From contig CACZFM010000010.1 in assembly GCA_902780495.1 (NCBI GenBank), positions 1 to 61,688 on the forward strand: a DNA stretch of 61,688 bases. The letters are read 5' to 3'. The stretch is from an uncultured Bacteroidales bacterium (GTDB lineage: Bacteria; Bacteroidota; Bacteroidia; Bacteroidales; Paludibacteraceae). Made by a program: the position numbers and the translations under genes. Positions 52,855 through 60,384 of the stretch are shown here, one piece after another. Within the stretch, counting starts at the first letter, position 1. Each line of letters opens with the position of its first letter. The notes under the pieces were generated by a model. The model worked only from the letters and a program-made list of their open reading frames with translations, had not been told where the DNA came from and ran no database searches.

Positions 52855-52973
52855 TTTTTTTGATTAGAAGGAGTGATTTTTGTTACTCAATCAGCTTGAT
52901 CAGTTTCGCGGAATGCCGCCCACTATCGGCTCGTCCGATGCCATTCGTTCACGAAACGGGTCTATGGTCATAT

Positions 52974-53762
52974 TCATCCTTTCTTGTAATACTTGCTATG
53001 TTGATATTGTCCGTGGGATTGCGTTTTGTTATTGTAACTGATGGCAAACTTCGGGCAGCGGTGGAGACAACCGAGACAAAGCGCACAACGCTCCGCCGTC
53101 CAAACAGGATTCTTGCCGAGTTTGTTGGTCTCAGTTTTTGCCGTTTCCTGCATCTCAATGGCTTGCACAGGACATTTCTTGGCGCACAGCCCGCAACCGA
53201 TACAAGCATTTTTATCTACTGCAAAGAACTTGGTCTGACGCTCGTATGTCAACAGCGGATCGGTTACCACGCGGAAGAAATACGGCATTCGGTCATGGCT
53301 CTTATTGCCTTGTACACCTGCTTTGATCATCGCAATCACCTCTTCTATCTGCGGCTCGGCGGCGTCCACCTGCTGCTGCACTTTCGCGGGATCAGAGAGG
53401 TCAAACATCGGCGTCCAGTTGTCCGGCATCTTGACGGAGAAACCGGCATTCATAACGATGCCCTTGCGTTTCAGTTCTCGACGCGCGTCCTCGCAGACAA
53501 AGCCCTGCAGGAAGCCATACGTAGCAACAGCGAACACGTAGTTATCCTTCGCCAGACGAATCTCAGCTTTCCGAATGAACTCGCGCACCAGAACCGGCAG
53601 TTCGTTCCAGTTGGTGGGAGTTACGAAACCAAGCGGTTCACTGTCCACGAGCGTGATTGTGGTATCGGCAGTCTCGATGGACTGCGCTTGTGTGCCGAGC
53701 GCTTCGGCGATACGGGTTGCCACATGCTGGCTATTCCCCGTGGCTGAAAAATAATATATCAT
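52974..53762 (-). CDS. EFR1-type flavodoxin/4Fe-4S ferredoxin protein
   Basis: A 262-residue electron-transfer protein. Residues 1-165 are flavodoxin-like (IYYFSATGNSQHVA is the FMN phosphate loop); residues 180-245 hold two 4Fe-4S clusters (CIGCGLCAKKCP and CALCLGCLHRCP). This layout is the EFR1 family of Bacteroidota and Firmicutes. The partner is unknown. The next upstream gene ends 38 bases before it, so the two are probably co-transcribed. Confidence 0.92.
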   Translation of the reverse strand: MIYYFSATGNSQHVATRIAEALGTQAQSIETADTTITLVDSEPLGFVTPTNWNELPVLVREFIRKAEIRLAKDNYVFAVATYGFLQGFVCEDARRELKRKGIVMNAGFSVKMPDNWTPMFDLSDPAKVQQQVDAAEPQIEEVIAMIKAGVQGNKSHDRMPYFFRVVTDPLLTYERQTKFFAVDKNACIGCGLCAKKCPVQAIEMQETAKTETNKLGKNPVWTAERCALCLGCLHRCPKFAISYNNKTQSHGQYQHSKYYKKG

Positions 53763-53800
53763 GTGTCAATCGTTTTGTTCAATCTTTGGCTTTCTTCAAC

Positions 53801-54031
53801 TCAAAATAATAACTCTGTCAATTTATCTTCCCGAATGATCTTCGGGGCACTTTTACCTGCCAATACCAGCACTTTCTTTCCGTCACGATAGATATGCAAC
53901 TGCCGCGAACGGACAACAGCCGTCAGCGTCGGGTCGTTCTCTATCTGCTCACGAATAGCGCAATATTCACCATCCGGGGCAAATAATTTCCGCTGCAAGT
54001 GCGAGCACATATCAGTAATGTCGATGGTCAT
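53801..54031 (-). CDS. Small protein of unknown function
   Basis: A 76-residue soluble protein (MTIDITDMCSHLQRKLF at the start), with a central RSRQLHIYRDGKKVLVL strand pattern. No family recognised. ATG 54031 is about 15 bases after the predicted transcription start. It precedes the EFR1-type gene by 38 bases. Confidence 0.6.
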   Translation of the reverse strand: MTIDITDMCSHLQRKLFAPDGEYCAIREQIENDPTLTAVVRSRQLHIYRDGKKVLVLAGKSAPKIIREDKLTELLF

Positions 54032-54051
54032 TTCTTTAATGTTTGCGAGTG

Positions 54052-54082
54052 CAAAATTACAACTTTTTTCGGAAACATGCAA
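54052..54082 (-). promoter_or_regulatory. Promoter of the 76-residue protein and EFR1-type gene
   Basis: On the minus strand: TTG (54080-54082), 20 bases, TAATTTTG (54052-54059) then CACTC. Confidence 0.8.
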
Positions 54083-54114
54083 GTATTTGGGCGAAAAACT
54101 ATGGAAAAATCCAC

Positions 54115-54546
54115 TTAGTCGTCTATGCGAACAAACTCATATTTGCTGTTAAACTCGAGGTCAAGGCCAGAGTTAAGTTCGGCTTTCCACCTGCGGTCGT
54201 CTTTGCTCCACTCGGTAATAAAAGCATTGGGAAAATTGGCTTTCACATATGCGCGTACTTGTTCGGGGATGAGCGTTGAAGGTACTTCGGTCTGTTTGCA
54301 ATCCACTTTGGTAAGTTCACCCGCCTTGTTGAACTCCAAGGAGCGACCGTCATTGAATTTGATGTCGTAATCGCAGTCCAGCAGGCCTTTATCCAAGATG
54401 ACATAAGCGATTTGGGAAGCATCAAAATGCGCCGATACGATGGCTTTTGCCGGTTCTGGTACTTGGTCGAAAGTGATCACTTGTTCTTTTGCGCAAGCCG
54501 TCAGGCTGCAGAGGGCAATAAGCACTACGGAAAAATACTTTTTCAT
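54115..54546 (-). CDS. Exported PepSY-like (DUF2874-type) protein
   Basis: A 143-residue lipoprotein (LTAC, Cys18). Two PepSY-like repeats follow: one around residues 25-80 (VPEPAKAIVSAHFDASQI ... YDIKFNDGRSLEFN) and one around 88-143 (IPEQVRAYVKANFPNAFI ... AELNSGLDLEFN). Such proteins are common periplasmic proteins of Bacteroidota of unknown role. It is 34 bases after the Na/Pi transporter stop and may share its transcript. Confidence 0.85.
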   Translation of the reverse strand: MKKYFSVVLIALCSLTACAKEQVITFDQVPEPAKAIVSAHFDASQIAYVILDKGLLDCDYDIKFNDGRSLEFNKAGELTKVDCKQTEVPSTLIPEQVRAYVKANFPNAFITEWSKDDRRWKAELNSGLDLEFNSKYEFVRIDD

Positions 54547-54580
54547 AATGGTTAACTTTTTAAAAGGGTTAAACTGTTAT

Positions 54581-56257
54581 TTATTGTAAGTCCCGAATGG
54601 TCTTCGCCACATTGATGAGGTGGTCGGCAACACGTTCGGAATTCTGGGCAAGGGAGATATACTCGGTTCCGGCTTGCGGTTTGCAGATACCCAACGAGAG
54701 CCGCTGGATATGATTGCGCTCCATCTCGTCGGTCAGACGGTCGATCTCGTCCTCTATCTGGTTCGCATGTCCGAGTGCGGACATGTCCATTTTATGGTAC
54801 GCCTGCATGGTGGCTTCGTGGAGTTGGGCGATGAGGTGGTTCATCTGGTCAATCTCGTTGAGGGCGTAATCAGAGAAACGCACCTCCTGTTGGCGCAAGC
54901 TGTCGGCGTACTCAACGATGTTCTTCGCGTAGTCGCCGATACGCTCCAAGTCGCTGACCGTGCGGATAGTGGAGACGAGATATTGGTGGTCGAACTCGCT
55001 AAGTTGGCTATTAGAGAGCAGCAAGGCATAGTGGACTAATTCGCGGTTGAGGTAGTTGAGTTGGCGCTCCGTGCGGTTGAACTCGTCGCGTTCGGAATCA
55101 TCTAATGTTGTGACGTCCCGGATGGCGCGTTGGTAGTTCTGCAACGCCATTTGCGCCATGTTCTCGATCTCCTCTTTGAGCTGGCGGATAGCAACTACCG
55201 GCGTGCGTAACATCTGCGGGTCAAGGAAATAGAGATGGGGTTCGTCGGTCTGCTGTGCAGGCTGGTCTTTGACGAGTTTGCAAGCGATGTTCACAAGGGT
55301 GTTGGTCAGCGGAAGGGCTACTAACATGGTCGTGACATTGAAGACCGTGTGGAACATAGCCAACTGGAGTTGCGGCGTGTGGAAGAAGCGCTCGAAGAGG
55401 ATTCCGAAACTGTATGTGCCGCCGGTGGTGAGTTTAATCAGACCTCCTGCGCAGAGGAAGAGCACAACACCCAAGATATTGAAAATGAGGTGGATCATCG
55501 CTGTCCGTTTAGCAGCTACGCCGCTGGTGAGACCTGCGATAATCGCTACGACGCACGAACCGATGTTACTTCCCATCGTGAGGTAGATACCTTGGTCGAG
55601 CGAGATAAGCCCCGTGACAGCCATCGTGATTGCGATGGAAGTCATGACGGACGAGGACTGGATGATGGCGGTAATGATAGCACCTAAAACGACCAATAAC
55701 AACGGGTTACGGATAGAAGCCAAGAAGAGTTTGACAGAATCGAGTGCCGCGAACTCATCCATAGCATTTGCCATCATACTCAGACCGACGAAGAGCATAC
55801 CGAAACCCGTGAGGATACCGCCTGTTTTCTTCCATGCGTCGCTTTTGGAGAAAAGCATCATAAAGGCTCCTATACCTGCGAAAGCCGCGAAGATGACGGT
55901 TGTGGAGAGGCTGTTCGAACCCGATAGACCGAGTGCCACTAATTGCGCCGTGACGGTTGTACCGATATTCGCGCCGTAGATGATGGTGGCGGCTTGCGTG
56001 AGGGACATGATTCCCACGTTCACGAAACCGATGACCATGACCGTTACGGCTCCACTGGACTGGATGACCGCCGTTCCGAGCGTTCCGATACCAACGCCGA
56101 CCAGTTTGTTGTTGCCGGTGTGCGAGAAGAGTTGTTTGAGCCGCCTTGAAGTCGCGGACTCAAGGTTGCTACTCATCATCGTGCAGGCAACAAGGAAGAC
56201 TCCGATACCTGCCATGAGTGTCAAAAGAGCTGTTAAAATACTGATTACATTTACCAT
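54581..56257 (-). CDS. Na/Pi cotransporter family protein with PhoU-like domain
   Basis: A 558-residue protein. Residues 1-335 hold about eight helices with the paired QSS motifs of the family (GTAVIQSSGAVTVM and AIIQSSSVMTSIAI); residues 350-555 form a PhoU-like helical domain (ERIGDYAKNIVEYADS; NSERVADHLINVAKTIRD). It probably couples Na+ to phosphate or related anion transport, with the PhoU part in control. Length is typical for NptA-like proteins. Confidence 0.92.
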   Translation of the reverse strand: MVNVISILTALLTLMAGIGVFLVACTMMSSNLESATSRRLKQLFSHTGNNKLVGVGIGTLGTAVIQSSGAVTVMVIGFVNVGIMSLTQAATIIYGANIGTTVTAQLVALGLSGSNSLSTTVIFAAFAGIGAFMMLFSKSDAWKKTGGILTGFGMLFVGLSMMANAMDEFAALDSVKLFLASIRNPLLLVVLGAIITAIIQSSSVMTSIAITMAVTGLISLDQGIYLTMGSNIGSCVVAIIAGLTSGVAAKRTAMIHLIFNILGVVLFLCAGGLIKLTTGGTYSFGILFERFFHTPQLQLAMFHTVFNVTTMLVALPLTNTLVNIACKLVKDQPAQQTDEPHLYFLDPQMLRTPVVAIRQLKEEIENMAQMALQNYQRAIRDVTTLDDSERDEFNRTERQLNYLNRELVHYALLLSNSQLSEFDHQYLVSTIRTVSDLERIGDYAKNIVEYADSLRQQEVRFSDYALNEIDQMNHLIAQLHEATMQAYHKMDMSALGHANQIEDEIDRLTDEMERNHIQRLSLGICKPQAGTEYISLAQNSERVADHLINVAKTIRDLQ

Positions 56258-56295
56258 TTGTTCATTTACTATTTAGTCATTTATTTTTTCATTTA

Positions 56296-56334
56296 ATCAA
56301 AAAACGGTACAAACTCGCATGAGTTCATACCGTT
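56296..56334 (-). terminator. Intrinsic terminator before the Na/Pi gene
   Basis: On the minus strand ACGGTATGAACTC / GAGTTTGTACCGT (13 bp, two G-T pairs) with an ATGC loop, then TTTTTTG. It ends the 116-residue protein transcript. Confidence 0.88.
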
Positions 56335-56339
56335 ATAGT

Positions 56340-56690
56340 TTATGTCCGGGCATAGTTATAGCGCAAAATGGCTTTTCGCGGGGCATAGCGACGCACTAAA
56401 CCGAGACGCTGTTTGTTGGAGGTGAAAGGAGTTGATAATTGACAGTTGATAGTTGATAATTGACAATCAAACGATTCAAATATGGGTAGAGTTGTTCTAC
56501 AGATTCCATTGTCCCCGCCAAACTCATCCCATTCGAAATTTTCGACCTCTATTTCAGCAGTGGCTTCAATCTGCAAATCCTGCCATGCATGTTGCAGATC
56601 GCTCCATTCGTCTGCTACCAAGCATGCCGCAAAAGCGCTCATTAATACAAGCACGATCACATAGGCATATTTCCGAACAAACTGAATCAC
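56340..56690 (-). CDS. Small membrane-anchored protein of unknown function
   Basis: A 116-residue protein with one N-terminal hydrophobic segment (residues 8-26) and an acidic middle (WDEFGGDN). No family recognised. The segment CQLSTINCQLST is encoded by a short repeat (56431-56465) of the kind usually found between genes, so the C-terminal 45 residues may be recently altered. It has its own promoter (element B) and terminator. Confidence 0.55.
   Translation of the reverse strand: MIQFVRKYAYVIVLVLMSAFAACLVADEWSDLQHAWQDLQIEATAEIEVENFEWDEFGGDNGICRTTLPIFESFDCQLSTINCQLSTPFTSNKQRLGLVRRYAPRKAILRYNYART
56431..56465. repeat. GTTGATAATTGACA repeat inside a coding frame
   Basis: GTTGATAATTGACA occurs at 56431-56444 and 56452-56465, separated by GTTGATA. 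It is read in frame on the minus strand. Confidence 0.85.
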
Positions 56691-56694
56691 GGTG

Positions 56695-56725
56695 CAAAAT
56701 TACAAAAAAAATCCCACATGTACAA
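56695..56725 (-). promoter_or_regulatory. Promoter in composite terminator-promoter element B
   Basis: On the minus strand: TTG (56723-56725) in the hairpin loop, 20 bases, TAATTTTG (56695-56702). Confidence 0.82.
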
Positions 56726-56737
56726 GTTTTTGTGGGA
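56704..56737 (-). terminator. Terminator of the acetyltransferase gene (element B)
   Basis: TCCCACA / TGTGGGA, perfect 7-bp core extended by A/T runs to about 14 bp, then T8. 31 bases after the stop at 56769. Confidence 0.85.
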
Positions 56738-56768
56738 TTTTTTTGCGTAAGAGGGATGATTTTTTTTG

Positions 56769-57326
56769 TTATTCAGTCATCTTGATTGGTTTGGCAGGAT
56801 TGCCGGCAACGACCATATCATCAGGGATGTCATGCGTAACGACCGAACCGGCTCCAACGATCACGCGGTTTCCTATGGTGACACCCGGACAAACGATTAC
56901 TCCTCCCCCCAGCCAGCAGTCATCGCCGATGCGTATCGGCAGACCTGTTTCTATGGTCTGACGGCGAGCAAGATAATCATGCGGATGATCAGGCGTCAGC
57001 AGTTGGCAGTTAGGTCCGATAAGCGTGTGAGAGCCGATGGTAATACCTCCACCATCCAAGAATACGCCATTAAAATTAATAAACGAACCTTCGCCTATGC
57101 TGATGCGGTTGCCGTGGTCGCAGTGGAATGGGGGACAAATAATCACCGAGGGATGTGCATCAGGGATGAGGGCTTTGATACAACGGTGCAACTCGTCCAT
57201 ATCCCATGCGCCGCATTGATTGAGATCCCGCATGGCATAATACGCCCGCAGGATATTCGCCTGAACCTCCTTGTCCGTATAGTCATACGGCAAGTTATGA
57301 AGCATTTTTTCGTATTCTGTCATCAT
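56769..57326 (-). CDS. Sugar O-acetyltransferase, maltose/galactoside type
   Basis: A 185-residue left-handed beta-helix enzyme that acetylates a sugar from acetyl-CoA. N-terminal Maa domain (TEYEKMLHNLPYDYTD), then hexapeptide repeats with FINFNGVFLDGGGITIGSHTLIGPN and the catalytic-His region TPDHPHD, ending GNPAKPIK. Length is standard (about 185). Its start overlaps the MmcQ-like stop by 4 bases. Confidence 0.93.
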   Translation of the reverse strand: MMTEYEKMLHNLPYDYTDKEVQANILRAYYAMRDLNQCGAWDMDELHRCIKALIPDAHPSVIICPPFHCDHGNRISIGEGSFINFNGVFLDGGGITIGSHTLIGPNCQLLTPDHPHDYLARRQTIETGLPIRIGDDCWLGGGVIVCPGVTIGNRVIVGAGSVVTHDIPDDMVVAGNPAKPIKMTE

Positions 57327-57670
57327 TTTTTCCTGGTGTATTTGGCTTTGACAATCTCGTATGAATTGCGAATGAGGTCTTTTGTGAGTGTGTCTGGCGA
57401 GGAATGCGGATCAAGACCTATCCAGTGTTTGGGCGACTCATTATAGGGGTTTCCGACGCAGTCATACTCAGCCTTCAATTCGTCTATCCGCCCAGGCTGG
57501 CACTTGAGCGAGATAACCTGAAAATCATTCAAATCGAAGAAACAGAACATATGTCCGCATACATAGAAGACCAGCACTCCTTCGCCGTTCTTAAACATGG
57601 TAAAGGGCAATTTCTCCTCTACGTCTGAACCTAAAGAAAGGCAGAAATCTTGTATCTCTTCGACGTTCAT
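57323..57670 (-). CDS. MmcQ/YjbR-family protein
   Basis: A 115-residue protein of the MmcQ/YjbR DNA-binding-like fold (NVEEIQDFCLSLGSDVEEKLPF ... CFFDLNDFQVISLKCQPGRIDELK ... PKHWIGLD). Such proteins are widespread and of uncertain role. ATG 57670 lies about 18 bases after the predicted transcription start. Coupled to the acetyltransferase gene. Confidence 0.9.
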   Translation of the reverse strand: MNVEEIQDFCLSLGSDVEEKLPFTMFKNGEGVLVFYVCGHMFCFFDLNDFQVISLKCQPGRIDELKAEYDCVGNPYNESPKHWIGLDPHSSPDTLTKDLIRNSYEIVKAKYTRKK

Positions 57671-57695
57671 AAATGTGACTTTGTTATTTCGAGCA

Positions 57696-57726
57696 CAAAG
57701 GTACAAGAAAAATCCCACATACGCAA
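57696..57726 (-). promoter_or_regulatory. Promoter in composite terminator-promoter element C
   Basis: On the minus strand: TTG (57724-57726) in the hairpin loop, 20 bases, TACCTTTG (57696-57703) followed by TGC, the only member without C after the box. Confidence 0.8.
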
Positions 57727-57738
57727 GTTTTTGTGGAA
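57706..57738 (-). terminator. Terminator of the SDR gene (element C)
   Basis: TTCCACA / TGTGGGA with one G-T pair and a 12-base loop, then TTTTTC. 12 bases after the stop at 57751. Confidence 0.75.
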
Positions 57739-57750
57739 TTTTTTGAAAAA

Positions 57751-58596
57751 TTACATCAATTTACGTTTGCCCATGAGGCGAAGGAAGGCATCCCACCAGC
57801 GTGTCGGAAGCAGCCAATGGAAGAAGACAATCGCGTTTGCCATTCGGCCTATACGGTAACGGGTACAAGGACGACGTGCATTGACCGCACGAACAATCGC
57901 TTTTCGTACCACAGCCGGATCGGAGATTGTATTGGAGAGGTACATATTCCGCAGGTTATTCGCCATCATCGTTCCTGTCTGTTCATAGGCAGTTCCTCTC
58001 GAGGACTCAATCAGGTGATCGGCGGCAATGATGCCCCAATTGGTTTTGATAGCACCGGGTTCGATGATGACCACATCGATGCCAAACGGCTTGAGTTCCA
58101 TCCGCATCGCATCGCTAAGCGACTCCACGGCATACTTGGATACATGATACCAACCGCCATAATAGAAGACCGACCTGCCGGCAACCGAAGCTATATTGAT
58201 GATACGTCCGCTATGCTGGGCACGCATCGTCGGCAGCACTAACTGGCAAAGGCGCGCGAGACCAAACACATTGACTTCCATCTGATTACGGGCATCATCC
58301 ATCGGCACGTTCTCTATAGCTCCAAAATAACCATAGCCGGCGTTATTGATAAGCACATCAATGCGTCCTTCGGCATCCAGAAGCGTCTTCACGCCTTCCT
58401 GCATCGATGTTTCATCGGTCACGTCCATTTTCAGAGGCACAATGCCGTACTGACGAAGCGGCTCCATGCGATCAACACGACGCGCTGCCGCATACACTTT
58501 GTGCCCCTGTTGCGCCAACGCAACCGCGGTGTCATAACCGATGCCGCTACTGGCTCCGGTAAGGAGAATAACTTTGTTACTTTTCATAGAGTTCAT
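57751..58596 (-). CDS. Short-chain dehydrogenase/reductase
   Basis: A 281-residue classical SDR. NAD(P) site LLTGASSGIG (11-20), NNAG, active-site Ser in IASVAG and YHVSK. The C-terminal extension with WWDAF is as in retinol/steroid-dehydrogenase-like SDRs. ATG 58596 follows AGGAAAAG; ATG 58587 and TTG 58623 are alternatives. Substrate unknown; part of a redox cluster. Confidence 0.92.
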   Translation of the reverse strand: MNSMKSNKVILLTGASSGIGYDTAVALAQQGHKVYAAARRVDRMEPLRQYGIVPLKMDVTDETSMQEGVKTLLDAEGRIDVLINNAGYGYFGAIENVPMDDARNQMEVNVFGLARLCQLVLPTMRAQHSGRIINIASVAGRSVFYYGGWYHVSKYAVESLSDAMRMELKPFGIDVVIIEPGAIKTNWGIIAADHLIESSRGTAYEQTGTMMANNLRNMYLSNTISDPAVVRKAIVRAVNARRPCTRYRIGRMANAIVFFHWLLPTRWWDAFLRLMGKRKLM

Positions 58597-58634
58597 TTTA
58601 TCTTTTCCTGATTCAGTGTTCAATTATTTCGGCG

Positions 58635-58665
58635 CAAAGGTACAAAAAAAATCCCACATACGCAA
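58635..58665 (-). promoter_or_regulatory. Promoter in composite terminator-promoter element D
   Basis: On the minus strand: TTG (58663-58665) in the hairpin loop, 20 bases, TACCTTTG (58635-58642). Confidence 0.82.
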
Positions 58666-58677
58666 ATATATGCAGGA
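58644..58677 (-). terminator. Terminator of the flavodoxin-family gene (element D)
   Basis: TCCTGCATA / TATGTGGGA, 9 bp with two G-T pairs, eight-base loop, then T8. The stem arms have changed relative to A-C while pairing is kept. Confidence 0.78.
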
Positions 58678-58702
58678 TTTTTGCTTTAGTTCGGCACTAT
58701 TA

Positions 58703-59245
58703 TTAGACTCTCTTCCCCAATTCGTACGCCTCTTGCAGTTTAGAATGGCCTGCAATCTTCTTCGGGTCATTCACGCCGCCGCAGAACAGATGGGCTTTTA
58801 GGCTGCATTTCTCGAAGCAATCAATCCAGCCTTGCAGACCGTTTTCGGCACGTTTGGGCGTGAACTCCTCGTCTTCAGCAGCCGTGGTCAGCAGGTAGAT
58901 GTCGCGGAACTTGTAATCCTTCGGATACATGGCATTCATCCGGTCGATAAGCGTCTTCATCTGCCCCGACATCTCATAGTAATAAATCGGCGTCGCCCAA
59001 CAAACGACATCCGCGTTGAGCACGGATTCCATGATCGCCGACACATCGTCCTTGAACACGCACGCGCCTGTCTCCTGACACTTGAGACAACCGATACAGA
59101 ACTTAATCTCCTTGCCGCGGAGCGAAATCAACTCCACCTCATGTCCGGCACTCTTGGCACCTTCCGCAAACCGCTCCGCCAGCGCGTGGCTATTCGATCC
59201 AGCACGGAGAGAGGTAGAAATAACAACGACTTTTTTATTTGACAT
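58703..59245 (-). CDS. Flavodoxin-family NAD(P)H-dependent oxidoreductase
   Basis: A 180-residue FMN protein. STSLRAGSNSHALA is the FMN phosphate loop; CIGCLKCQETGACVFKDD is the Cys-rich loop of iron-sulfur-flavoprotein-like reductases (here three Cys, too few for the classical cluster spacing); ATPIYYYEMSGQMKTLIDR is typical. It follows the hydrolase gene by 17 bases in a run of redox genes. Confidence 0.9.
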   Translation of the reverse strand: MSNKKVVVISTSLRAGSNSHALAERFAEGAKSAGHEVELISLRGKEIKFCIGCLKCQETGACVFKDDVSAIMESVLNADVVCWATPIYYYEMSGQMKTLIDRMNAMYPKDYKFRDIYLLTTAAEDEEFTPKRAENGLQGWIDCFEKCSLKAHLFCGGVNDPKKIAGHSKLQEAYELGKRV

Positions 59246-59262
59246 TTGAAATTTGAGATATC

Positions 59263-60384
59263 TTACTTTAGATTCTTGTTAAAGAACTCCGCCAACTTGT
59301 CCCACGGAATCATATTTTTGGGTTCGCCTTTGCCTGCCGGTTCGGTATAGCCGCCGTCATAGAGGTCACAATGCGAGGCATCCGGAATGATGAGCAACTC
59401 TTTGTTCTCGGGACAAGGATTCGGAGCCACCACGGTCTTGTAGCCGTCTGCTTTGCCGTCCACCATGTAATGGTACGCCGCTTCGCCGAAATAACGGCTG
59501 TGGGCGTTCTCTCCGTGCATGACCAGAACCGCAGAACGGACCTCATTGATATAATACAGAAAACGGCTGTTGGCATAAGCCTGCGTGCCGATGACACGCC
59601 AACCGTCATTCGAGTTACCGCTGCGCGCATGGTAGCCACGCGAAGTCTTGTAGTAATCGTAGTAGTCGTGCACAAAACGCGGAGCTTGTGGAGGAACGGT
59701 GTCTAACACACCTCCTGCCATGGCTTGTGGGTCAGCAAGACGCTGTTTGGACAGGTTCTCACGATTGCGATGACGCCACTGCTCGTCGTCGAAGGCATCG
59801 TTGTAGTCGTTGCCCGATACACGCGTCATGTCGTACATCGTCGAAGCCACCGTCGCTTTGATGCGTGTATCTGCTGCCGCTGCGTTGAGCGCAATGCCGC
59901 CCCATCCGCAGATACCAATAATACCGATTCGGTTTGCGTCCACTTCGGGCAGTTTAGAAAGGTAATCCACCGCCGCCATGAAGTCCTCGGTATTGATGTC
60001 CGGCGAAGCCGTACGACGCGGTTCACCCGAACTCTCGCCGGTGAAAGACGGATCAAAAGCCAATGCAACAAATCCGCGCTCCGCCATCTTCATCGCATAT
60101 AGACCCGAACTCTGCTCTTTCGTTGCACCGAAAGGACCACTGACGGCAAGCGCAGGCAACTTTGTACATTGTACTTTGTCACTTTGTCCCTTCGGTTGGT
60201 ATAAATCGCCCACCAAAGTGAAGCCGTATTGGGTCTTGAAGGATACCTTCTGGTGGTTCACTTTCTCGCTAAGCGGGAACACTTTGTCCCATGTGTCATT
60301 TACGCATGTATTCATTTTCTCATTTGAATTTGTGCAAGCAGCGAATGTGAGGGCTGCGAGCATTAGGGTGAAAAACTTTCTCAT
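59263..60384 (-). CDS. Alpha/beta-hydrolase lipoprotein (dienelactone-hydrolase-like)
   Basis: A 373-residue exported hydrolase (lipobox FAAC). The nucleophile elbow reads GICGWGG, where Cys or Trp context replaces the usual GxSxG; a dienelactone-hydrolase-type Cys nucleophile is likely. HGENAHSRYF and DASHCDLYD near the end carry candidate His/Asp. Its start shares one base with the stop of the upstream cupin gene. Substrate unknown. Confidence 0.85.
   Translation of the reverse strand: MRKFFTLMLAALTFAACTNSNEKMNTCVNDTWDKVFPLSEKVNHQKVSFKTQYGFTLVGDLYQPKGQSDKVQCTKLPALAVSGPFGATKEQSSGLYAMKMAERGFVALAFDPSFTGESSGEPRRTASPDINTEDFMAAVDYLSKLPEVDANRIGIIGICGWGGIALNAAAADTRIKATVASTMYDMTRVSGNDYNDAFDDEQWRHRNRENLSKQRLADPQAMAGGVLDTVPPQAPRFVHDYYDYYKTSRGYHARSGNSNDGWRVIGTQAYANSRFLYYINEVRSAVLVMHGENAHSRYFGEAAYHYMVDGKADGYKTVVAPNPCPENKELLIIPDASHCDLYDGGYTEPAGKGEPKNMIPWDKLAEFFNKNLK

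Noticed and set aside
52809..53747. A 312-codon open frame on the plus strand
   Set aside because: Antisense to the EFR1-type flavodoxin/ferredoxin gene, which has clear motifs and promoter in the other direction.
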